A stretch of 64,000 nucleotides of DNA from CAIYRG01 sp963747255. Its GTDB lineage: Bacteria > Pseudomonadota > Alphaproteobacteria > Micropepsales > Micropepsaceae. Location: contig CAVVEG010000016.1 of the NCBI GenBank assembly GCA_963747255.1, positions 62,001-126,000 on the forward strand. Direction: 5' to 3'. Positions 35,574 to 44,058 of the stretch are shown in pieces (positions within the stretch are counted from its first letter, which is position 1; each line of letters opens with the position of its first letter). The translations under genes and the position numbers were made by a program. The notes beneath the pieces are model-generated. The model was not told the DNA's origin. It saw only the letters and a program-made list of their open reading frames with translations, and did not search any database.

Positions 35574-35951
35574 ATGCTGAAGCTCATGGAAGGCCTGCCG
35601 GCGAATGTGCTGGGCATCGAAGCCACCGGAAAAGTTACGCACGACGATTATAGGAAAATCCTGATTCCGGCCGCTGAGGCGATGATGGCTTCCGGGCCGA
35701 TCGGCATGCTCTATGTCACATCTCCTTCCTTTACCGGCTACGAACTCGAAGCGTTGTGGGATGACGGTGCGTTCGGGATCAAACACTGGCGCCAGTTCAA
35801 ACGCATCGCCGTTGTCACGGACAGCACTTGGCTCCGGGCCGCCATCACGATGTTCTGTCCCTTCTTCCCCAGCGAAATCCATTTGTTCAAAACCTCCGAA
35901 CTCGCGGTCGCCAGGGATTGGATTGCGCGCAGGGAGGAAGCAGGCGCGTGA
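35574..35951 (+). CDS. SpoIIAA-like (STAS-fold) protein, head of the N-ATPase operon
   Basis: The start ATG at 35574 is fixed by GGAGGGG 5 bases upstream; an in-frame GTG lies 18 bases before it. The product (125 residues) matches SpoIIAA-like proteins: NVLGIEATGKVTHDDYRKIL, PIGMLYVTSPSFTGYELEAL and FKRIAVVTDSTWLRAAITMF. These resemble anti-sigma-factor antagonists but lack regulatory phosphorylation evidence, and their role is unknown. Its TGA overlaps the atpD ATG (TGATG), so atpD translation should depend on it. I have no precedent in mind for this coupling. Confidence 0.85.
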   Translation: MLKLMEGLPANVLGIEATGKVTHDDYRKILIPAAEAMMASGPIGMLYVTSPSFTGYELEALWDDGAFGIKHWRQFKRIAVVTDSTWLRAAITMFCPFFPSEIHLFKTSELAVARDWIARREEAGA

Positions 35952-37379
35952 TGGCGGATGCATCAGGCGCCGCGCAACTCCCGGGACATTTAACCGCAAT
36001 TCACGGCTCGGTCGTCGATGTCCGGTTTGCCGAAGGTCTGTTGCCCGCCGTGAATGACGGCGTGGTCATCGAGCGCGATGAAGGCGCTGCGCTTATTGCC
36101 GAGATTCAGCAGCATCTCGATTCAAGGACGGTTCGCGCCGTCGCTCTGGATAACACCGCCGGCTTGAGCCGGGGTGCGGTGGTTCATCCCATGGGCGCGC
36201 CGATTCGCGTTCCCGTGGGCGATGCGGTCCTCGGCCGGCTGCTCAACGCCGTCGGTGTGCCTGCCGATCGGGGCCCGGATCTGCCGCCCGATACGCCGCA
36301 TCGCCCGATTCATGCATCTGCCCCGGCGCTGGACCGGCTCGGCGCCAGTCAGGAGGTTTTCCAAACCGGCATCAAAGTCATCGATCTCCTCGCGCCTCTC
36401 ATCAAAGGCGGCAAGGCGGCGATGTTCGGCGGTGCGGGCGTCGGCAAGACCGTGCTGATCATGGAATTGATCCGCACGACGGTCGAACGCCACTCGGGAA
36501 TCTCGGTCTTTGCCGGTATCGGTGAACGCTCGCGTGAAGGTCACGAACTGCTGCTCGAATTGCAGAGAATCGGGCGTGCTGGCGCGCACCGCGCTCGTTT
36601 TCGGGCAGATGAATGAGCCGCCGGGCGCGCGCTGGCGTGCCGGTCTCACGGCATTGACCATCGCTGAGCACTTTCGCGACGAGCAGCATGAGAATGTGCT
36701 GCTTCTGATCGACAACGTTTACCGGCTGGTGCAGGCTGGCGGCGAAGTTTCGGGACTGCTCGGCCGGCTGCCATCCCGAGTCGGTTACCAGCCAACGCTC
36801 GCCAGCGAGATCGCCGAGCTGGAGGAGCGCATCGCGTCGGTCGCAGGCGCCGCAATCACCTCAATCCAGGCCGTGTACGTTCCGGCCGACGATTTTACCG
36901 ACCCGGCCGTCGCCGAAATTTTCAGCCATCTCGATTCCTCCATCGTGCTGTCACGGGAGATGGCCAGCGAGGGCATGTATCCGGCAGTCGATCCGCTGGC
37001 CTCGACCTCGGCCTTGCTCGATCCGCGCCTCGTCGGCGATGACCATTACCGGGTCGCGCAGGAAGTGCGCAAAACCATCGCGCATTATCGTGATCTTCAG
37101 GAGATTATTGCGCTTCTGGGAATCGAGGAGCTCAGCGCCGCCGATCGTCAGGCCGTTAATCGGGCACGCCGCCTGATGCGGTTCCTGACGCAGCCCTTCA
37201 TGGTGACTGTTGCTTTTACCGGAAAGGAAGGACGGACGGTTGAGATCGCCGATACCCTCGCAGGATGCCGCGCCATCCTCGACGGGGAGGCGGACGACTG
37301 GGCGGAAAGTTCGCTTTATATGATTGGCGGGCTGGACGAGGCGCGCGAACGCGAGCGCTCCGCCAAAGTGGCGTCATGA
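35951..37379 (+). CDS. atpD: N-type ATPase subunit beta, one frame break
   Basis: This is the catalytic subunit of a rotary ATPase of about 475 residues. It has a beta-barrel start (GHLTAIHGSVVDVRFAEGL), Walker A GGAGVGKT at residues 160-167, GIGERSREG, then after the break ALVFGQMNEPPGARWR, LLLIDNVYRLVQAGGEVSGL and SRVGYQPTLASEIAEL. The break lies near 36575, where LLLELQ must continue into SGVLARTA in another frame (CAGAGAATCGG; one extra base or a missing pair). N-type ATPases are second rotary ATPases in scattered bacteria and archaea, with the order atpDCQRBEFAG found here. The start ATG overlaps the SpoIIAA-like stop; the stop overlaps atpC. Confidence 0.9.
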
Positions 37380-37829
37380 AGCTTATCGTCACGACACCGC
37401 TCGCGATTATCGCCAACAGCCGACAATGTTTCGCATGTGCGCGCTGAGGACGATACCGGCGCCTTCGGCATCCTGCGCGGGCATGCGGACTTTCTGACCG
37501 CGCTGGCGATCTCGGTCGTGAGCTGGCGCGACGATAGAGGCGCGGAGCACCATATCGCCGTGCGCGGCGGCATGCTGACGATGAGCGGCGGCGATACGAT
37601 ACGGGTTGCCACGCGCGAGGCCGTGGCCGACGACGATCTTCATCGCCTGCAGACCGAAGTGCTGGCGAGCTTTCAGCGCCGTAGCGAGGAGGAAGTGACG
37701 GCGCGCACCGATGCGCAGCGGCTTTATCTCGCCGCGATCCGGCAGATCTACCGGTTTCTGCGGCCGGATCGCTTCGGCCCGGTACCCCGTCTCGCGCGCC
37801 CGGTCTCGCAGGAGAGGTTTGAGTCATGA
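37376..37829 (+). CDS. atpC: N-type ATPase subunit epsilon, one frame break
   Basis: ATG 37376 overlaps the atpD stop (ATGA) and gives KLIVTTPLAIIA; the protein then continues in another frame as NVSHVRAEDDTGAFGILRGH, then DFLTALAISVV, typical of epsilon with its HADFLTAL-like motif. The break is near 37420. The C-terminal half (TREAVADDDLHRLQTEVLAS) would be the helical part, with a family-specific extension to about 150 residues. Epsilon links the central stalk to the catalytic head. The stop overlaps the atpQ ATG. Confidence 0.85.
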
Positions 37830-38110
37830 CGCCCCGGCCGGAAAATCATGAGCGGCTGGCACAGGCGGTGAGGAAACGGCAGGAACGGCGCGAACTATGG
37901 CAGCGCCAGGGTGAGCGTTCGTTGGGCCAGAACCTCGCCATGATCGGCGCCCTGGGGTGGATGATCGTGGTCCCGACCTTGGTCGGCATCTTTGCCGGTC
38001 GCTGGCTCGACCGGACTTTCCATAGCGGAATCTTCTGGACGCTGGGCTTGCTCGTCGCGGGTCTCGCGTCCGGCTGCACATTTGCGTGGAGGAGGATGCA
38101 CAGCGAATGA
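37826..38110 (+). CDS. atpQ: N-type ATPase accessory subunit AtpQ (AtpI/Z-like)
   Basis: The 94-residue protein has a charged N-terminus (RLAQAVRKRQERRELWQRQG) and two membrane helices, MIGALGWMIVVPTLVGIFAG and FWTLGLLVAGLASGCTFAW, separated by RWLDRTFHSG. This hairpin resembles AtpI/AtpZ, which assist c-ring assembly or magnesium uptake in F-type enzymes. AtpQ in this position is one of the two marker subunits of the N-type class. Both ends overlap neighbours by 4 bases. Confidence 0.85.
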   Translation: MTPRPENHERLAQAVRKRQERRELWQRQGERSLGQNLAMIGALGWMIVVPTLVGIFAGRWLDRTFHSGIFWTLGLLVAGLASGCTFAWRRMHSE

Positions 38111-38394
38111 CCCGCGCCAGCCTGATTGCTCACCCTGAACTCATCGTCGCGACGGCCCTGGCAGGCCTCATGTTCGGCTTGCTGTATTTTGCGATTCTTA
38201 AGCGAAGCGTGGCGCTGATTGTCGATGACAAGGGCTGGTTTAAGCCGTTGGCGCTGACGCTTGGGCGCATCGCCGCTGTCGTCGTCTTGCTGTTGCCGGC
38301 CGCAAAACTGGGGGCCGCCCCACTTCTCGCCGCCTTCATCGGCTTCCTGCTGGCGCGCGTCCTGGCGCTGCATGCCGAAAGGAGGGCTGGCTGA
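38107..38394 (+). CDS. atpR: N-type ATPase accessory subunit AtpR
   Basis: The 95-residue protein has three predicted membrane helices (ELIVATALAGLMFGLLYFAI, PLALTLGRIAAVVVLLLPAA and PLLAAFIGFLLARVLAL). AtpR is found only with N-type ATPases and is thought to help the c-ring or membrane sector assemble; its precise function is unproven. ATG at 38107 overlaps the atpQ stop (ATGA); a longer in-frame start at 38086 is less likely. TGATG overlap with atpB downstream. Confidence 0.85.
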   Translation: MTRASLIAHPELIVATALAGLMFGLLYFAILKRSVALIVDDKGWFKPLALTLGRIAAVVVLLLPAAKLGAAPLLAAFIGFLLARVLALHAERRAG

Positions 38395-39065
38395 TGCAAG
38401 CCTCTCCGCTCACCAGCACGCTTGTTTTTCACATCGGTCCGGTGGCGATCACGCGTCCGGTGGTGACGACATGGATCATCATGGCCGTGTTGGCAATCGT
38501 CTGCCGATTTGTCACGCGCCGGCTTTCAATGCTTCCCGGCAACCGGCAGGCCGCGCTTGAAGTCATCGTCAGCGGCATCCTTGGGCAGATCGGGGACGTA
38601 CTTCGAAGGGATGGGCGGCCGTTTCTGCCGGTACTGGGCACATTGTTCATTTTTCTGGTGGTCGCCAATCTCTCGGGCGTGCTCCCGGGCGTCGAGGCGC
38701 CAACGGGCAAGATCGAGACCCCCGCGGCACTCGCGCTCATTGTGTTCTTCTCCGTGCATTATTTCGGAATTCGCTCGCGTGGTTTGGCGGGGTATCTCGC
38801 AAGTTTCGCCGAACCCAGGCTGATCATGCTGCCGCTCAATATTCTCTCGGAGATCACCCGCACCTTTTCGCTGATGGTGCGCCTGTTCGGCAATGTCATG
38901 AGCGGAGAGTTCGTCATCGGATTGGTGGTGGCGCTGGCGGGCCTCTTCGTTCCAGTCCCGCTGATGGCCCTCGAAATCCTGGTCGGCCTCGTACAGGCCT
39001 ACATCTTCACCGTGCTCGCAACCGTCTTCATCGGCGCGGCCGTCGGCGGCGTCGCGACGGGTTAA
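38394..39065 (+). CDS. atpB: N-type ATPase subunit a
   Basis: The 223-residue membrane protein of about five to six helices contains the conserved arginine of the ion channel in ITRTFSLMVRLFGNVMSGEF, and VVANLSGVLPGVEAPTG, the start of the aqueous access region. It forms the ion path against the c-ring. It is shorter than canonical bacterial a-subunits, as usual for the N-type. The ATG overlaps the atpR stop; GGAGG lies before the next gene. Confidence 0.92.
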   Translation: MQASPLTSTLVFHIGPVAITRPVVTTWIIMAVLAIVCRFVTRRLSMLPGNRQAALEVIVSGILGQIGDVLRRDGRPFLPVLGTLFIFLVVANLSGVLPGVEAPTGKIETPAALALIVFFSVHYFGIRSRGLAGYLASFAEPRLIMLPLNILSEITRTFSLMVRLFGNVMSGEFVIGLVVALAGLFVPVPLMALEILVGLVQAYIFTVLATVFIGAAVGGVATG

Positions 39066-39074
39066 GGAGGCTCA

Positions 39075-39317
39075 ATGGATCCGAAGCTCATTTCCATTAT
39101 CGGCGCGGTCATTGCCGTCTCGATCGGATCGATCGGTCCGGCGTTGGCGGAGGGCCGATCGGTTGCAGCCGCCATGGATGCGATCGCGCGCCAGCCGGAA
39201 GCGGCCGGAACGATATCGCGCACGCTCTTTGTCGGCCTCGCGATGATCGAGACCATGGCCATCTATTGCCTGGTCGTGGCTCTGTTGTTGTTGTTCGCCA
39301 ATCCATACGCCGGTTGA
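39075..39317 (+). CDS. atpE: N-type ATPase subunit c
   Basis: The 80-residue helical hairpin forms the rotor ring. The loop is ARQPEA (38-43). The essential carboxylate in helix 2 is Glu59 (MIETMAIY). By constant-offset alignment with the sodium-binding Ilyobacter c subunit, Glu26 matches Gln32, Glu59 matches Glu65, Thr60 matches Ser66 and Tyr64 matches Tyr70; Met61 replaces Thr67. A second carboxylate in helix 1 (Glu26) is a feature of N-type c subunits. The residues are compatible with Na+, but at least one N-type ring has been reported as proton-specific, so the ion cannot be called from sequence. Confidence 0.93.
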   Translation: MDPKLISIIGAVIAVSIGSIGPALAEGRSVAAAMDAIARQPEAAGTISRTLFVGLAMIETMAIYCLVVALLLLFANPYAG

Positions 39318-39320
39318 GTG

Positions 39321-40076
39321 ATGCATTCCGACTGGTGGACCATAGGTCTCCAGACCATCAACTTCGCCATCCTGGTCTGGCTTCTGCATCGGTTTCTCTA
39401 CAAGCCGGTGCTGGCCATGATCGACGCCCGGAAGGAGGAAGTCCGCCGGCAATTCGATGCGGTCAGGGAGGTTGAAGAGAAGGCGAAGGCACAACTCGCC
39501 GCGGTCGAGGCCGAGCGCGCCGGAATGGCGGCCGAACGCGAGGGGGCGCTGAAAGCCGCTGCGGCGCAGGCTCAGGAGATGGCTCAGGCGCGGCGCGCCC
39601 AGGCCGAGCGTGAAGCGCAGGAGCTTGTCGATGCGACCCGCAAGACGCTCGCAAAGGAACGTGAGAAGGCGCTCGACGAGGCACGCCGGCTGGCTCTCGA
39701 TCTCGGCGCCGGCTTCGCGCAACGACTGTTGGCGGAAGTACCAATGCAATACCGTGCGGAAGCCTGGATCGATCGCATCGAACAGCATCTCAACGCGCTC
39801 TCCCCGGCCGAACGCGCTGCCTTGATGCGCCAGCTATCCAACGGCAAGCCGCTGACCGTTGTGACCGCATGCGCGTTGCCGCCGGCGACGATCGATCAGT
39901 GGAAAGAGCGGCTCCGCCGTGTACTCGATGTCTCCGGTGGCGTGACGTTTGATGTCAATCCGGACCTGATCGCAGGGACGGAGTTGCATTTTCCGACGGC
40001 CATTCTGCGCTTTTCATGGCAGAGCGCGTTGGCCATAGCGCGAAATGAAGTGGGTGGCCATGGACAGCCTCGTTGA
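39321..40076 (+). CDS. atpF: N-type ATPase subunit b with delta-like C-terminus
   Basis: ATG at 39321 (a GTG at 39318 directly precedes it) opens a 251-residue protein. One membrane helix (INFAILVWLLHRFLYKPVLA) is followed by a long coiled coil (about residues 35-140, Ala/Glu/Arg-rich). The last 80 residues, PLTVVTACALPPATIDQWKE and FDVNPDLIAGTELHF, resemble the C-terminal domain of the delta subunit. No atpH gene exists in the operon, so this protein probably serves both as stator stalk and as delta. It overlaps atpA by 17 bases. Confidence 0.88.
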   Translation: MHSDWWTIGLQTINFAILVWLLHRFLYKPVLAMIDARKEEVRRQFDAVREVEEKAKAQLAAVEAERAGMAAEREGALKAAAAQAQEMAQARRAQAEREAQELVDATRKTLAKEREKALDEARRLALDLGAGFAQRLLAEVPMQYRAEAWIDRIEQHLNALSPAERAALMRQLSNGKPLTVVTACALPPATIDQWKERLRRVLDVSGGVTFDVNPDLIAGTELHFPTAILRFSWQSALAIARNEVGGHGQPR

Positions 40077-41602
40077 GGAGCTCAGGGGTTGGGCGCAGGC
40101 AGAGTCGCCAAAAATTGGCGGCCCTGCCGCTGGAGCCGCATCTCGAACATATCGGCAGGGTCTTGCAGGTTGGCGACGGCGTCGCGATGGTCGCAGGCCT
40201 GCCGCAGGCCCGCCTTGATGAATTGCTCGTCTTTGAAGACGGCGTGCGCGGCCTCGCTGTCGATCTCGGCGTTGACGCCATCGGCTGCATTCTGCTCGGA
40301 AATACCGCCGGCATTTCTGCGGGGAGCATCGTCAGGGGCACGGGCGAGGTTGCACGTGTCCCCGTCGGAGAAGGCTTGCTCGGCCGAGTCGTCGATGCGC
40401 TCGGTCAACCGCTTGACGGAAAGGGAATGATAGAAGGCACGCAGTTTGCCCCTGTGGAGCAGGCGGCGCCTGTGATCGTTGATCGCGCGCTGGTGAACAG
40501 GCCGCTTGCCACCGGAATCCTGGTCGTCGACGCGATGATCCCGCTCGGACGCGGCCAGCGTGAACTTATCATCGGCGACCGGGAGACCGGCAAGACGGCG
40601 ATCGCGGTCGATACGATCATCAACCAGAAGTCCAGCAACGTGATCTGCGTCTATGCCGCGATTGGGCAGAAAGCGTCCTCCGTCGCGCGGCTCATCGATG
40701 CTGTCCGGCAGTACGGCGCACCGGAACGATGTATTTTTGTGGTCGGCGAAGCAGATGCCGCACCGGGCCTGCAATGGCTCACGCCCTATTCCGCCTGCGC
40801 CATGGCCGAATATTTCATGATGCGCGGCCGTGACGTGCTGCTTGTCCTCGATGATCTGACCAAGCACGCCGCCTCTTACCGGCAAGTCTCGCTGTTGCTG
40901 CGCCGCCCGCCGGGACGAGAGGCCTATCCAGGCGACATTTTTTATGTCCATTCCCGCCTTCTGGAACGGGCAGCGAAGCTGTCGCCCGAACTCGGCGGCG
41001 GTTCGCTCACCGCGCTACCGATTGCTGAGACGCAGGCCGGCAATATCAGCGCCTATATTCCGACCAATCTGATTTCCATCACGGACGGGCAGATCTATCT
41101 CGACCCGGGCCTGTTCTACGAAGACCAGAAGCCCGCCGTCGATGTCGGCAAGAGCGTCTCCCGCGTGGGCGGAAAGACGCAGGCGCCGGTTCTCAAGGCG
41201 CTCTCGGAAAGTCTGCGCCTCGAATATGCCCAGTTCCTGGAACTCGAAGTCTTCACCCGCTTCGGAACCATGGTCGATGAGCGCACCCGCAAGGTGATTG
41301 AGCATGGACGGCGCATTCGCGCCGTTCTCGGCCAGCGGCAATTCGCGCCGCTTTCGTTGGGCGAGCAGGTTGCTTTGCTGTGCGCTGTCGCCGACGGCGT
41401 GCTCGACGCCGTGCCGCTCGATCGCATCAACGATTTTCGCGCGGGCCTTGCATCATGGTTGGCCGAACATTCTCCCGAGATCCTGGCGCTCGATGATGAG
41501 GCCAGGCCATTGGCCGATCCTGTTCGGGCGCGGCTCAAAGCAACCATGGTCGCGCTTGCCCAATCCCTTACCCGGACAACGGTGGCGGAGGGACGGCCAT
41601 GA
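40060..41602 (+). CDS. atpA: N-type ATPase subunit alpha, frame break near the N-terminus
   Basis: The natural start is ATG 40060 (MDSLVEELRGWAQAES), which joins the main frame after an A5 run near 40114 (CCAAAAATTGG); one A fewer restores PKLAALPLEP. The intact frame gives about 509 residues, with the beta-barrel GRVLQVGDGVAMVAGLP, Walker A GDRETGKTA, and the VVGEADAAPGLQWL and IPTNLISITDGQIYL motifs. Alpha subunits bind ATP without cycling it. Because the break coincides with a homopolymer, sequencing error is likely. The stop overlaps atpG. Confidence 0.92.
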
Positions 41603-42470
41603 CGCGCTTTTCGGAAATTCAGGGGCACATCGCCAGCATGGATGAATTGCTGGACATTGTCGGGGCGATGCGTTCGCTTGCGGGAATGCGTGTGCAGGAA
41701 GCGCAGCATGCACTTCCCGGCATCCGCAGCTATGCGGGTTCAATTGCCGCCGCAATTGGCGGCGCACTTCTGCTCATGCCGCAGCCCGTCACAGAAGCGC
41801 AGCGGGAGCGCGGTCGACGCGCCCTCATCCTGTTTACGGGCGAGCATGGATTTGTCGGCGGCTTTAATGAAAGGACCCTTGAGGCGGCTGAGGCGACCCT
41901 CAAACCCTCCGATCTGCTGTTTGTTCTCGGCACCCGGGGTGCTGCGATCGTCAACGAGCGCGGCCGCAAAGTTGCCTGGACAAGGCCGATGGCTACCCGC
42001 CTCGCGGGGGCGCCCGATGCCATCAACCACCTGACAACGAACTTTATGCGCGCATGGCGCAGGGCGAGATAGCGCGCGTTGAAATCATGTTCAGCCGCTA
42101 CCGGCAAGGCGCGACGCCGGCCATTGAGCGCCGTCTCCTCCTTCCGCTCGACACCGCCTCTCTCGCCCCGAATCCAGCCCGTCAGGTCCCGCTTCACAAT
42201 CTCGCGCCCCGTCCCCTGCTTGAGAAGCTGATGGCGGAGTATGTCTTCGCGCTCCTGACGGAGGCCGCTGTCGAATCCATTGCCAGCGAAAACGCCGCCC
42301 GCTTCGCAGCAATGTCGTCAGCGCATGACAACGTCAGCAAGAAGCTGGCGGGATTGCAGGAGAACGCCCGGCAAGCCCGGCAGACAGAGATTACGGCGGA
42401 ACTGCTGGATTTGCTGACTGGTGTGGAAGCGATGCAACCCGCGCGCCCGTCACAGAGTCAAGCCATGTAG
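41599..42470 (+). CDS. atpG: N-type ATPase subunit gamma, one frame break
   Basis: ATG 41599 overlaps the atpA stop. The first frame (SEIQGHIASMDELLDIVGAM and ILFTGEHGFVGGFNERTL) stops at 42071. The rest continues in another frame from about 42050 as LYARMAQGEIARVEIMFSRY, ENAARFAAMSSAHDNVSKKL and EITAELLDLLTG. The last piece is the conserved C-terminal helix of gamma. Total about 290 residues, the central rotating shaft. The break lies near AACGAACTTTATG. Last gene of the operon; an alcohol dehydrogenase remnant follows. Confidence 0.88.
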
Positions 42471-42483
42471 CCACAAGCAGTGA

Positions 42484-42564
42484 GAAAATCATGCGCACTA
42501 TCGCTTCAGGCTGGATCAGATCGAGGAAGTCTACGATCTTTTTTCACATCAGCGGGATGGCGTA
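42484..42564 (+). pseudogene. Remnant of the C-terminus of a zinc-type alcohol dehydrogenase
   Basis: After an in-frame TGA the plus strand reads HYRFRLDQIEEVYDLFSHQR then DGV, which strongly resembles the C-terminal helix region of medium-chain zinc alcohol dehydrogenases (typically THRF.LD.I..AYDLF..QRDG). Beyond DGV the match ends, and upstream nothing more is preserved. There is no start codon or ribosome binding site. The fragment seems to be what is left after deletion of an adh gene downstream of the ATPase. The rest of 42471-42688 holds nothing I recognise. Confidence 0.45.
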
Positions 42565-42688
42565 AGCTGCGTTCACACACTCGAGAACGCAGACTGGTGG
42601 CGGTGGCTTATGGTGAGGCGTCTCTCGCCGGTTGAATCCTTATCGCTTTAATGCGAATTCCGATGAACCGGGAAGGGAGTTGCATGAG

Positions 42689-43114
42689 GTGACGGCAGAG
42701 GAGATTATCGCGGCGCTCGACTTGCAGCCGCATCCTGAGGGCGGCTTTTACCGCGAGACTTTTCGGGATTTTGCGGGGACGGACGGTCGAACTCATTCGA
42801 CGGCGATATATTACCTGCTGCGTGCAGGCGAGGTGTCGCGCTGGCATCGCATCGACGCGGTTGAAGTCTGGCATTGGTATGGCGGCGATGCTTTGGAGCT
42901 GTCCTTCGTCGGCTCGGGAAGTATCAGCCGCGGGCTGCTGGGTCCAAAGGTGAGCGAAGGTCAACGCCCCCAGATCGTCATTCAGGCCCGCGCCTGGCAA
43001 TGCGCAAAAACTCTCGGTTCATACACCCTGTGCGGCTGTACGGTTGCGCCCGGATTCGAGTTTTCGGAACTTGAAATAGCCCCTGAGGGCTGGTTTCCGC
43101 CCAGCCATTTTTAG
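42689..43114 (+). CDS. Cupin protein of the DUF985 type
   Basis: The protein (about 141 residues from GTG 42689; a TTG at 42632 extends it) matches DUF985 cupins: AEEIIAALDLQPHPEGGFYR, STAIYYLLRAGEVSRWHRID, AVEVWHWYGGDALELSF, and VQARAWQCAKTLGSY-like text near the end followed by GCTVAPGFEFSELEIA. GGAAGGGAG about 10 bases upstream favours the GTG start. The family binds small sugar-like or unknown ligands; function unassigned. On the plus strand between the ATPase operon and the class II aldolase gene. Confidence 0.8.
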   Translation: MTAEEIIAALDLQPHPEGGFYRETFRDFAGTDGRTHSTAIYYLLRAGEVSRWHRIDAVEVWHWYGGDALELSFVGSGSISRGLLGPKVSEGQRPQIVIQARAWQCAKTLGSYTLCGCTVAPGFEFSELEIAPEGWFPPSHF

Positions 43115-43172
43115 TGCGCTGTCGAACGGCAAAATCCCGACGACTGTTCGATTGTCCAAATCAGTTGAGGGA

Positions 43173-44030
43173 ATGGACAAATTGTGGCTCAGTCCTCTTT
43201 CAGGCGGGGAACAGCGCCAGCCTTTCAGCAAGCAGGTACAGATGATCGAGGAATTTGGACCGGCCACCGATCCCGAGGCGTTGCGCACACGGATCGCAAA
43301 TGCTTGCCGGGTTGTTGGCAGAATGGGTCTGACCCGTGCGCTTCGCGGGCACATCAGCGCGCGAATCCCTGGCACCAACCGGATTTTCGTGCGTGCGCGC
43401 GGCCCCGCCGAGTCGGGCGTGCGCTACACGACCAGGGACGAAGTGGTCGAAGTGGATCTCGACGGCAAGCCTGTGGCGGGAATGCCGCAGGGATTGCGGG
43501 GCCCAAGTGAAATTTACATTCATACCGGGATTTTCCGTGCGCGCCCGGAGGTGAACGCGGTGCTGCACATGCATCCGCCAACCGTTGTGCTGTTCACGAT
43601 CACCGGCAAGCCGCTGCTGCCCATCTACGGGGCTTACGATCCCCATGGACTCGGCATGGCACTCGACGATATTCCGCTGTTCGATCGCAGTGTACTGATC
43701 AATTCGCCGGAATTGGGCCGGCAGTTTGCCGGCGCGATCGGGGAAAAACGCGCTTGCCTGATGCGCGGACACGGCATTACGACTGTGGGTGACAGCATCG
43801 AAGAAGCGGCTGTTATCGCATTGGGGTTGAACGAACTCGCCACGATGAATTACCGCGCGCATCTTCTGGGTGAGCCGCGCACCATCTCCGATGAGGACAA
43901 ACAGGAACTTCAGCCGGCGATCAGGCGGCTTGCCGAACCAGGGAAGGCAAGCGGCGAACCGGGACCGAGCACTGCCACCGAATGGCGCTATTACTGCCGC
44001 CTTGCCGATGAAGGCGGTTCGCCGGAGTGA
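43173..44030 (+). CDS. Class II aldolase/adducin-family protein, possible aromatic decarboxylase
   Basis: The class II aldolase fold is clear: ALRGHISARIPGTNRIFVRA, zinc ligands in VLHMHPPTVV, and MRGHGITTVG for the last His. Length is about 285 residues. The family includes fuculose-phosphate aldolases and also dihydroxyphthalate-type decarboxylases; the neighbouring Rieske oxygenase and Gfo/Idh dehydrogenase favour the latter, by inference. ATG 43173 is chosen; TTG 43152 and ATG 43242 are alternatives, with no strong ribosome binding site for any. Converges on the Gfo/Idh gene. Confidence 0.8.
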   Translation: MDKLWLSPLSGGEQRQPFSKQVQMIEEFGPATDPEALRTRIANACRVVGRMGLTRALRGHISARIPGTNRIFVRARGPAESGVRYTTRDEVVEVDLDGKPVAGMPQGLRGPSEIYIHTGIFRARPEVNAVLHMHPPTVVLFTITGKPLLPIYGAYDPHGLGMALDDIPLFDRSVLINSPELGRQFAGAIGEKRACLMRGHGITTVGDSIEEAAVIALGLNELATMNYRAHLLGEPRTISDEDKQELQPAIRRLAEPGKASGEPGPSTATEWRYYCRLADEGGSPE

Positions 44031-44058
44031 TGCGTGCGCAAGAGGCCGCGGCAGGACG

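Noticed and set aside
42471..42688. tRNA or small RNA in the gap after atpG
   Set aside because: No cloverleaf or CCA-type pattern is seen; the only readable signal is the alcohol dehydrogenase remnant.
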